NCBI RefSeq assembly: GCF_036492425.1
Contig: NZ_AP025299.1
Span: 81,246 to 145,245, forward strand
Direction: 5' to 3'
Length of the DNA: 64,000 bases
Origin: Persicobacter psychrovividus
GTDB lineage: Bacteria; Bacteroidota; Bacteroidia; Cytophagales; Cyclobacteriaceae
Position numbers and translations under genes: made by a program. Positions 56,206-63,295 of the stretch are shown here, one piece after another (position 1 is the first letter of the stretch; every line of letters starts with the position of its first letter). The notes beneath the pieces were generated by a model, which saw only the letters and a list, made by a program, of their open reading frames with translations, made no database searches and was not told the DNA's origin.

Positions 56206-58014
56206 TCAGGTGGTCTTTTTATCGGCTACCTTCTCCTGAGGCTGCTTTTCTTCAACGAAAACCTGTCGATCCCTGAGCTGGCTAATCATGGTACTTTTCA
56301 GTACCTCGGGCACAAAAGGCTTGGTAACCGAGGCGTTCATTCCTACGGAAAGGACTTTTTGCTGAACCTCTACCATAGCCGAGGCAGTCAGGGCAATAAT
56401 TGGAATGGTGGTATTGAAGGTGCGGATTTGCGCCGTTGCCTCATAACCGTTCATCACGGGCATATGCAAATCCATCAGGATCAAATCATAAACGCTTTGC
56501 TGCGTTTTCTCCACCGCCACCTGCCCGTCTTCGGCAACCTCATAAATAACGCCCCACTTTTTCAGGAACTGGCAGGCCACTTTTACATTAATCAGGTTAT
56601 CCTCAACAACCAAAACACGGCAGCCTTCCAAAGGGCTACTGTTGTGCACCGCCTCTTTGCGCTGCTTTTCCACACTAAAAATCTCCTGGGTTACTTCCAC
56701 TTCCAGGGTAAAGAAAAATTTCGTCCCCTTACCTTCTTCGCTTTCCACTTCCATATCACTGCCCATCAATTGCAGCAATTTTTTGGAAATCGGAAGGCCG
56801 AGGCCCGTACCACCAAACCGTCGGTTGGTACTGGATTCCGCCTGCTCGAAATCCTTAAAAATTTTCCCTAAATTTTCTGCTGAAATACCAATACCCTGAT
56901 CCTGCACCTCGAAGGTGATTTTACCGGGCAGGCTGGGCTCGGGATTAAAAATCCGAATATCGATATTCCCATTTTCCGTAAATTTTATGGCATTGCTGAT
57001 CAGGTTGTTCATCACCTGCACAATCCGAACAGGGTCACTGATAATGGTGGCAGGTACAGACTCCCCGATCAAAAGATTGATTTGGTTATTTTGCTCGGCG
57101 GCCTTAAAAGCATTGGAATCTTTGATTTTGCGGAGATGATCAGCAAGGTTAAAGGGGATGGCCTCAATTTCCATTTTGCCTGCAATAATTTTATTGTAAT
57201 CCAAAATATCATTGATGAGCATCAGCAGGTTATCGGCGGAGAATTTCATGATGTTCAAATTATCAATCTGATCCTTCCGTGGGGTGGCTCCAATAAGCAG
57301 GTTGGTGATTCCGATAACGGCATTCAGGGGCGTTCGCAGTTCATGACTCATCGAGGACAGAAAATTTTCCTTCGCTTGGGATACTTCTTCGGCTTTTTCG
57401 CGGGCATCAATAAGTTCCTGTTCTACCGCTTTACGGTGCGCCATCGTACTTTCAAGCTCTATATTTTGTTCATGAAGCGATTCATTAAAGTGATACTTCT
57501 GCCGGACGATCAAATAACAGTAAGCACTCATCAGAATAAAACAAAAGCAAATGTTGCCGATAATGAGCCACATCAATTCATTCGTCATCATTTTATCCTC
57601 AGCAATCACCTTATAAACAGTGTCAGTAATCAGGCCTGAAAAAATACAGAGATAAGAGGCAACGATGAGTAGTTTCTGTTCAAAGGAAAAAAACATGATG
57701 GGCATCAAGACCAAAGCAAAAAAGTAGATGAAAAGAAGGCTTTCCCCTCCGAAAGTCATGCTGAAAGTAGACAGCGTAACGGTCGAAAATAAAATGGTCA
57801 GGAACTTGGCCCAAGTTACTTTTTCAAAATAATTCAGTGCTATAACCCCTGAAAACAATACCGCCATTACGGCACAAAACAAGGAAAGGTAAATACTTGC
57901 TCCACCTGCGTGAAAAAACCAGATATAGGGAAATATTAGCCCGATCAGTAATAACGCGATGGTATTGCTTAATTTGAAATTTTTGAAATATGCAGTGGGT
58001 AGCAATTGAGACAT
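56206..58014 (-). CDS. membrane-bound hybrid histidine kinase with receiver domain
   Basis: 602 residues. Six predicted membrane helices lie between about 15 and 180 with very short loops, so the sensor is intramembrane rather than periplasmic. A short coiled coil is followed by the HisKA domain with His224 (SMSHELRTPLNAVIGITNLL), then the HATPase_c domain with the N box (NLISNAIKFTENG) and G boxes (DQGIGISAENL, GTGLGLPISKKLL). A C-terminal receiver follows with the phospho-acceptor Asp515 (LILMDLHMPVMNGYEA) and Lys in TKPFVPE. No output domain is present, so it likely passes phosphate to another protein. Its stop lies 13 nt from the convergent DUF4421 gene stop. Signal and target are unknown. 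Confidence 0.93.
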   Translation of the reverse strand: MSQLLPTAYFKNFKLSNTIALLLIGLIFPYIWFFHAGGASIYLSLFCAVMAVLFSGVIALNYFEKVTWAKFLTILFSTVTLSTFSMTFGGESLLFIYFFALVLMPIMFFSFEQKLLIVASYLCIFSGLITDTVYKVIAEDKMMTNELMWLIIGNICFCFILMSAYCYLIVRQKYHFNESLHEQNIELESTMAHRKAVEQELIDAREKAEEVSQAKENFLSSMSHELRTPLNAVIGITNLLIGATPRKDQIDNLNIMKFSADNLLMLINDILDYNKIIAGKMEIEAIPFNLADHLRKIKDSNAFKAAEQNNQINLLIGESVPATIISDPVRIVQVMNNLISNAIKFTENGNIDIRIFNPEPSLPGKITFEVQDQGIGISAENLGKIFKDFEQAESSTNRRFGGTGLGLPISKKLLQLMGSDMEVESEEGKGTKFFFTLEVEVTQEIFSVEKQRKEAVHNSSPLEGCRVLVVEDNLINVKVACQFLKKWGVIYEVAEDGQVAVEKTQQSVYDLILMDLHMPVMNGYEATAQIRTFNTTIPIIALTASAMVEVQQKVLSVGMNASVTKPFVPEVLKSTMISQLRDRQVFVEEKQPQEKVADKKTT

Positions 58015-58478
58015 AAACCTTTATCAATCAGTGAGTCAGTAAAAAAACAGTCGCCTGCCTGTTATCAATGATACTTCATTTGATGACATATGTTTAGGAC
58101 AAACTGAATAAATATATGATAAACTCAATATATTTAAAATATAATGGTCATTCAACTTGATCAACACATTAAACGGGTATTTTACTTTAAATTTATACCC
58201 AAATATTACTTCAACTTAAAGGGCAATAAAACGACCCTCCCACTAAAAATTCGGAATATTGGCGTTCATTTTGAATTATTAATCAACAATAGCACTGATA
58301 TTCACAAAAAATAACCGCTCATCATCTCTATATTACCCCCAATTTTTGTCCCAAATTTTAAGCTTTACCCCTACGCTTGTGACTGATATTCAATGATGTA
58401 TTTTACTGGTAAATATATACTCTGAATATATCATGCAATGATAGGCAGGAAAACAGTTTCTATAATGTCAGGAATTTG
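58015..58478. other. intergenic region
   Basis: AT-rich, no gene found. The histidine kinase promoter must lie in its left part but no clear -7 element was seen. Confidence 0.5.
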
Positions 58479-58596
58479 TCGCGAGATGCCACCTCCTGAC
58501 CAACTGCCTCATCATCAACTTATCGTAAGAATGCGTTTTTTTTCAGTAGTACCCTTTTCAATGATGAGGGTGGTATAGATTTGGGTGGTGGTGACA
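58479..58596 (+). repeat. about 118-nt dispersed repeat R1
   Basis: Runs from GTCGCGAGATGCCACCTCC to GTGGTGGTGACAG. It is near identical to R2 (60195-60313), and its last two thirds match R3 (60732-60819). Same orientation in all three. R1 and R2 bracket the C45-like gene as direct repeats. R2 runs straight into an Rhs core fragment and R3 into a toxin tail, linking the repeat with the Rhs array. Confidence 0.8.
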
Positions 58597-58620
58597 GATG
58601 TTTACTATTTTTAAAATATA

Positions 58621-58683
58621 AAGCGATTTCTGTAAGGTTAAATGACTGTTTAGGCACTTATGTTTAACCTTAAAGAATCGCTT
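58621..58683 (+). terminator. long two-part hairpin with T-run
   Basis: AAGCGATT (58621-58628) pairs with AATCGCTT (58676-58683), and inside it TAAGGTTAAA (58633-58642) pairs with TTTAACCTTA (58663-58672). The plus strand continues with TTTTTTGTG. It best fits a plus-strand terminator, although no plus-strand gene precedes it now. It also lies about 100 nt past the stop of the minus-strand C45-like gene. Confidence 0.55.
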
Positions 58684-58785
58684 TTTTTGTGAATTTTCGG
58701 CAGGCTTGCTAAAAGCCAATGATATTTTTTAGATGATGATCATTTTCTCCAATTCACTAAGCAGGAATCAAAGGGAATAGAAAAA

Positions 58786-59991
58786 TCAAAACTCAAATTT
58801 TACGTGCTCATGCAAGTTAGGTGAGTCTGGGGTGGTGTAAAGTGTTGGTTTTCCCTTCTTTGGTATTTCAACAATCATACACATAATGGTACGGCCGGTT
58901 GGCGATCCTGGATAAACCAAAATTGGCTTCGTCATTTTTAAAGCTCTGACCCCTTCAAATCCAATAGTGTCACTACATTGCTGCAAAGTTTTTTTGACTA
59001 ATGCATATCTCTGTTGGGTGTAACTGTAACTTCCACCACCAGAAGAAGGATCCATTTTAAAAGTTACTGGCGCGTCTTCCTGCAAACTATGGTTGGTGTG
59101 TACGTTGAATCCTTCCCCTGTTTGGGCGAGGATTTTTGCATTTTGTTCCCATGTCTCGACAGCAATCACCTTTTCACGATCACCTATCATAAAGTTCATT
59201 GCGGTTCCCGCACTGGTATTTTTAAGAAACTGATAGGCCTGTTCGGTATTTTTACTCTCAAGGATTTTTCTCACCTTGAAAGAAACAGGGATCCCATAGC
59301 TTGTTGTTGGTAGATCAGCAATGGTATTGACGCCCACGCTCACACCATAATTGTTCACTCCATTTTGACCAATCTGCCCAGCAAAGGTTTGCTGAAGAAT
59401 CTCAAGATCTGAGTTTGGATACTTAATTTTTAGAACGGTCACGGCACCCTCATGATAGATTGGAATGTCATTATTATGGGTCACATAGTTTGGCTGTGAG
59501 GACCTGTTGAAGATCCCCGTGGTCGTACAATGACCTTCATTTATGGCCACCTGACCTGACTTGATCAGGTAGAGAAATAGTTCGTCAAAGCTCTGATAAA
59601 CAAACAATTTGTTAAAATCGACCTCAGCACCATCAGCGATTCCTTTCATTTCTGAATACAGGTCGGGCAAATCCTTTTTTACTGAGGCGACATGACCTGT
59701 ACTCTTGACAAAATTTTTGATCATTTGATCTGGGTCTTGTGTATTGGCGTAATTCCTTAACCAGTTTTCAAACTGAGATAGTGTTTTTTTAATGACCAAT
59801 TTCATAGCTGTTCCATGCTGAATTCCTCTATTGTATGGCGTAACAGCGTCAAGTTCCAAATAATACACGCCACCTCGGACTTCCACAGTAGGTATTGAAA
59901 CAGTTTCTTTTGACTTTTTGGTGGCGAAGGCACCCAGAGATATCCCAAATAATATGGCTAATAGCGCGGTAGTAATTTTTATATTTTTCAT
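58786..59991 (-). CDS. C45-family (acyl-CoA:6-APA acyltransferase-like) autoproteolytic hydrolase
   Basis: The frame opens at a GTG at 60018, but the ATG at 59991 gives the signal peptide (ITTALLAILFGISLGAFA). About 401 residues. The N-terminal part has PYNRGIQHGTAM, a family landmark. The motif NEGHCTTTGI places the candidate nucleophile at Cys155, exposed after self-cleavage at the Gly/His-Cys bond region, followed by THNNDIP and later GFNVHTNHSL. These fit the NTN-hydrolase AAT family (peptidase C45). Members cleave or transfer acyl groups on amides such as penicillins, N-acyl amino acids or lipids; the substrate here is unknown. Exported. It stands alone between two direct repeats, so it could be a mobile or exchangeable passenger. 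Confidence 0.82.
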   Translation of the reverse strand: MKNIKITTALLAILFGISLGAFATKKSKETVSIPTVEVRGGVYYLELDAVTPYNRGIQHGTAMKLVIKKTLSQFENWLRNYANTQDPDQMIKNFVKSTGHVASVKKDLPDLYSEMKGIADGAEVDFNKLFVYQSFDELFLYLIKSGQVAINEGHCTTTGIFNRSSQPNYVTHNNDIPIYHEGAVTVLKIKYPNSDLEILQQTFAGQIGQNGVNNYGVSVGVNTIADLPTTSYGIPVSFKVRKILESKNTEQAYQFLKNTSAGTAMNFMIGDREKVIAVETWEQNAKILAQTGEGFNVHTNHSLQEDAPVTFKMDPSSGGGSYSYTQQRYALVKKTLQQCSDTIGFEGVRALKMTKPILVYPGSPTGRTIMCMIVEIPKKGKPTLYTTPDSPNLHEHVKFEF

Positions 59992-60194
59992 GATTTCTAA
60001 ATTTAAGTTTTGATTCACCTACCAATGGGCAAAAAACTAATCTTTCCCCTAATTGAAGCGCAAAAAAAAATCAACTAAAAAAATCTAAATAGCACTGACC
60101 AAAATGTATTGGCTTTTCAAATGTCCTGCTTCGCCATCTTTTTCACTCTTTATGGGCTCAAATATTTGAAAACACCTCAACCAACAGTATACCT

Positions 60195-60313
60195 GTCGCG
60201 AGACGCCGCCTCCTGACCAACTGCCTCATCATCAACCTATCGGCAGAATGCGATTTTTTCAGTAGTACACTTTTCAATGATGAGGGTGGTATAGGTTTGG
60301 GTGGTGGTGACAG
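60195..60313 (+). repeat. about 119-nt dispersed repeat R2
   Basis: Near identical to R1 at 58479-58596 with a handful of substitutions and a shorter T-run. Its GTGACAG end is joined within 4 nt to an Rhs core fragment. Confidence 0.8.
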
Positions 60314-60316
60314 CCC

Positions 60317-60386
60317 ACCGTTGGTGAACATGGCGACCTGATCTCCGCCTCGAATTATTATCCTTTTGGGTTGAGGATTGGGGATC
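60317..60386 (+). pseudogene. 70-nt fragment of an Rhs core
   Basis: From ACCGTTGGTGAACATGGCG to GGGGATC this segment matches 61875-61944 of the second Rhs unit almost base for base (VGEHGDLISASNYYPFGLRI in translation). It is cut on both sides and cannot encode a protein alone. It is a relic of a recombined or deleted Rhs copy. Confidence 0.88.
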
Positions 60387-60400
60387 AATGGTCATTTTGT

Positions 60401-60494
60401 GCTACGGGTTAAAACCCGCAGCTATTACCAAATGTACCTTCGGTACAGCAATCCTGAAAGGCCTTTTTGTAATAGACATGGAATTTATTCCATG
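60401..60494. repeat. cluster of three consecutive palindromes inserted in Rhs debris
   Basis: Palindrome 1: GCTACGGGTT-AA-AACCCGCAGC (60401-60422). Palindrome 2: TGTACC-TTC-GGTACA (60433-60447). Palindrome 3: CATGGAAT-TT-ATTCCATG (60477-60494). Regular 10-30-nt spacing suggests one composite interspersed element. No protein is encoded. Confidence 0.7.
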
Positions 60495-60559
60495 GTTGTT
60501 GAGGTGGGATGAATTGTGGAAATGGTTGTGCGATAGTGCTTGGTGGATTATTAGCATTG

Positions 60560-60586
60560 CTATCACGAGAGGGAGGCTCGCGATAG
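60560..60586. repeat. CGAGA-type palindrome, third copy
   Basis: CTATCACGAG...CTCGCGATAG, related to 24296-24322 but with changes near the loop. An AATCTGTG repeat lies 34 nt downstream. Confidence 0.55.
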
Positions 60587-60620
60587 GTTGAGCCTACGAC
60601 CAGAAAAACGTGAAAAAAAT

Positions 60621-60650
60621 AATCTGTGGAAATCTGTGTCATCTGTGGAC
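60621..60650 (+). repeat. AATCTGTG-type dispersed repeat, copy 3
   Basis: AATCTGTGGAAATCTGTGT followed by CATCTGTGGAC: three tandem degenerate units, same orientation as the copy at 24246. Confidence 0.6.
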
Positions 60651-60731
60651 AATAAAAAATAATCAATATCCGATTTGTGATGTTCGATTTTCGACAGGCG
60701 AAAGGCAATCTATTTTAGTGGGTTTCACACA

Positions 60732-60819
60732 GACCAACGGCCTCATCATCAACCTATCGTAAGAACCCGATTTTTTTCAGTAGTACCCTTTTCAATGATG
60801 AGGGTGGTGGTGGTGACAG
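60732..60819 (+). repeat. dispersed repeat R3 (5'-truncated)
   Basis: Matches the last 88 nt of R1 and R2, ending in GTGACAG. It leads directly into the WHH toxin relic at 60817. Confidence 0.75.
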
Positions 60820-61104
60820 AAAACAGTAGAACTACCCAACATGCAAGGAAACTATTCGACTGATTTTAGTAACGCCTATGAATTATCTGGATTTGGAAAA
60901 GGTAAGAAGTCTCATTTAAAGGAATACCCTGATTACACATGACATCATTATGAAGATGGTAAAACAATGCAATTAGTGCCAAAATAATTAAATAATCCTA
61001 ACTTGGGAGGAATCAATCACTCTGGAGGTACGCAGGTAACTAAACACAATAAAAATCCAAATTTGAACGAGGTGTCACCTCCTATTCTTGAGAATGTTAA
61101 TTAA
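60817..61104 (+). pseudogene. dead WHH-type HNH nuclease toxin C-terminus
   Basis: In the frame through 60841 the translation has LPNMQGNYSTDFSNAYELSG, then PDYT-stop-HHYEDGKTMQLVPK-stop, then GGINHSGGTQVTKHN, and a normal stop at 61102. This matches the WHH family of HNH/ENDO VII nuclease toxins, whose core is WHHxEDGxxMQLV followed by an H-x-GG block. The conserved Trp codon is now TGA (60940-60942) and a second stop, TAA, is at 60985-60987, so the toxin is inactive unless read through. No toxin delivery domain remains attached: the relic follows directly on repeat R3. An intact immunity-like gene starts 3 nt after its stop. Confidence 0.82.
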
Positions 61105-61107
61105 TAT

Positions 61108-61521
61108 ATGATGATATTTTATTCATTTAACAATAATGATATGGCTATCGATGAGTTTGAATTAAAAATTCAAATTCAATTACCCGTATCAATAGTCAAA
61201 TTTTTATATGAAATTAAAGGTCGTGAACCTGAAAAGGATGTTTTTGAATGTAAAATTGATAGTGAATATTCTATGGAAGTTAGCATAGAGTATTTTATGA
61301 GCTTAGACGAAATCATTTCCTCTTTTCACTATATAGGTGAAAAATTACGGAGGTATAAGGTTCTACCAATCGCTCAATCTTTAGGAAGTCCATTAATTTG
61401 CGTCGGATTTGACATTAGTAATTTAGGGAAGATATTCGTTTTAGATGATGGGTTTGGACTAATTTTTCAAAGCAATGATTTAAATAGTTTCCTTAGTTCA
61501 TTAAAAAGTGAGGAGCTTTAG
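61108..61521 (+). CDS. SUKH/SMI1-KNR4-like immunity protein
   Basis: 137 residues, cytosolic, no signal peptide. The N-terminus has the SUKH-type opening IDEFELKIQIQLPVSIVKFLYEIKG, comparable to the family pattern in which a short acidic helix precedes LPxxxxxFL. Later blocks EIISSFHYIGEKLRRYKVLPIAQSLGSPLICVGF and GKIFVLDDGFGLIFQSNDLNSFL fit the beta-strand core and the final helix. SUKH proteins are the usual immunity partners of nuclease toxins, including WHH enzymes. It lies 3 nt downstream of the dead WHH toxin, and its intactness suggests selection for protection against kin carrying the live toxin. Two adjacent ATGs are possible starts. Confidence 0.78.
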   Translation: MMIFYSFNNNDMAIDEFELKIQIQLPVSIVKFLYEIKGREPEKDVFECKIDSEYSMEVSIEYFMSLDEIISSFHYIGEKLRRYKVLPIAQSLGSPLICVGFDISNLGKIFVLDDGFGLIFQSNDLNSFLSSLKSEEL

Positions 61522-61559
61522 GTTGTAAGATTTTATTCTATAGAGTTTAAATGTAAAAA

Positions 61560-62827
61560 TGGAACCTGCAAGGCAAAGTCGCGCAGGTAACTAAGGCCAG
61601 TGGAAACGCCACCTACGCCTATGACGCCACGGGCAACCGGGTATCTAAACAACATCATGGACAAAGTAGCATCTACATCCGAGACGCTTCCGGCAATACC
61701 ATGGCGGTCTATGACCAGTCGGGTGCGCTGAAGGAGATGCCGATTTACGGCAGTCAGCGGATTGGGATGGTGAAGGCGCTCGATACCGATGGGCAATTCA
61801 CCCACGGTAACCGACAGTATGAGTACAGCAACCACCTCGGGAATGTGTTGGCTGTCTCTACGGACAAAATGACGACCGTTGGTGAACATGGCGACCTGAT
61901 CTCCGCCTCGAATTATTATCCTTTTGGTTTGAGGATTGGGGATCGGAGTATGAATTCGGGGGATTATCGATATGGGTTCCAAAGGCAAGAGGAGGACCAA
62001 GAAACAGGTTTTGTAAACTATAAATACAGATTACATAACCCCGCCATTGGAAGATTTTTTGCGATTGATCCGTTGACCGCCGACTACCCTTGGATTAACC
62101 CTTATGCTTTTAATGAGAATCAGGTGATTGATGCTATGGATCTTGAAGGAGCTGAAATGCTTTTAGTTGGGAAATATGATTCTTATAGTGCGTTTATAAG
62201 TGGATTCTCAGAGGCTGGAGTAATTTTAGATTTCTCAGATGGGTTAGAGAATATAGGGATAGGAGGCTATGGTACTGTCGGGGGAGGAATTGACGGAAAT
62301 ATATCGTTCAGTAAAGGTATCTCAATAACTTATTTTCCTTCAATGAAAAACTTCCAAGATGCAGAAGGGACTGGGTTGGAGCTACTGTATGGGGATTTGA
62401 TGCTTCTTTAAGTGCGGTTTACTCTAATGGGTATTTGGGAGGTAATCTTCAAGTTGGAAACGGTTTTTCACTTCTTCCTGGAAGTGGAAGCGCTTATATT
62501 TCTACAACTAAAATAAAACCACTCAACACGAAAATGCTATCAGAAAGATTTAAGTCTGAGATCAGAAACAGAATGAATGATATAGAAGAATTAATGAAGA
62601 AGCCAATCGAAGAAAATAATTGGTGGATTAACTTTCACGAAAATACAATAAATAGATATGGAAAATACAACCCAGATGATCTTTACCCAAGGCCTTTAGA
62701 AAGGTATGGAAGTATTGTAAACCAAGCTAAAGATGATTTGTCAGAACGAAAAGAGCAGAACAGGATTCTACAAGGAAAATTAAATACTTTAAACAACAAA
62801 CTTGAAAAATTTAAAAATGACTTATAA
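61560..62827 (+). pseudogene. Rhs core with toxin tail, 5'-truncated and frameshifted
   Basis: The open frame begins directly after an in-frame TAA at 61554-61556, at the conserved W of the Rhs repeat (WNLQGKVAQVTKASGNATYA); the large upstream delivery portion is missing. The first internal ATG is at 61701. The core runs to IGRFFAIDPLTADYPWINPY (about 62042-62110), followed by a new C-terminal region (AEMLLVGKYDSYSAFISGFS). The first frame ends at 62411. From about 62368 the downstream frame continues sensibly (WVGATVWGFDASLSAVYSNG) to a stop at 62825-62827, so one indel near 62365-62375 splits the gene. The tail ends in a charged helical region (NRMNDIEELMKKPIEENNWW). The toxin activity is not recognised. 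Confidence 0.8.
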
Positions 62828-63227
62828 AAATTTTAATGTATTTATTTTTGTTTCAATTGTTTGGATTATATCGATAATATTGGGATTTATTTTTCAAATG
62901 GAATGGTATTTAATATTGATTCTATTCCCTTTATCTTCACATCCTTTTCTTATGATATTACTAGTGATGTATTCATCTCATGCCACTGATTATGTAAAAG
63001 AAGAATACCCTCAATTATATATCAAATATATGACGCCTCAGTTTGCCCTAAGTGGGAATAAACTACCTGATTTATTTAATATCATAAAATACGAAAAAGA
63101 AAATAGTAATTTAGATCAGTATCTTATTTGCGTAATTAATAAATTAAAACATATTACTTATATTTTTAAGTTCTCTTTTGCTTATGTTCTAATCTGGGTT
63201 TTATTTCTAATTATTTTAAATATTTAA
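62817..63227 (+). CDS. small membrane protein, candidate immunity protein of the second Rhs toxin
   Basis: 136 residues from the ATG at 62817, which overlaps the last 11 nt of the upstream toxin frame, a coupling typical of toxin-immunity pairs; an upstream ATG at 62802 is less likely. Two hydrophobic segments near the N-terminus (FIFVSIVWIISIILGFIFQM and WYLILILFPLSSHPFLMILL) and one at the C-terminus (FSFAYVLIWVLFLIILNI) predict an inner membrane protein with a central soluble loop. I do not recognise a family. Membrane immunity proteins often protect against pore-forming or membrane-active toxins, so the partner toxin may act at the membrane; that is inference. The AT content is high, as usual for toxin-immunity cassettes. 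Confidence 0.65.
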   Translation: MTYKNFNVFIFVSIVWIISIILGFIFQMEWYLILILFPLSSHPFLMILLVMYSSHATDYVKEEYPQLYIKYMTPQFALSGNKLPDLFNIIKYEKENSNLDQYLICVINKLKHITYIFKFSFAYVLIWVLFLIILNI

Positions 63228-63295
63228 TAGATTTAGGGATAGTGAGTTTATTTAATCTATTCTATTCCTCAGGCGTGCCTTGTCTTCTATTTTAA

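Noticed and set aside
60940..60942. TGA read as tryptophan (alternative code or selenocysteine) in the WHH toxin
   Set aside because: Trp is encoded by TGG throughout the window, and a second stop (TAA) follows 15 codons later, so decay is the simpler explanation.
61533..62000. A 155-residue minus-strand open frame, with similar ones at 60158-60388 and 63394-63774
   Set aside because: They are mirror images of the repeated Rhs core. Their mutual similarity is explained by the Rhs duplication on the plus strand.
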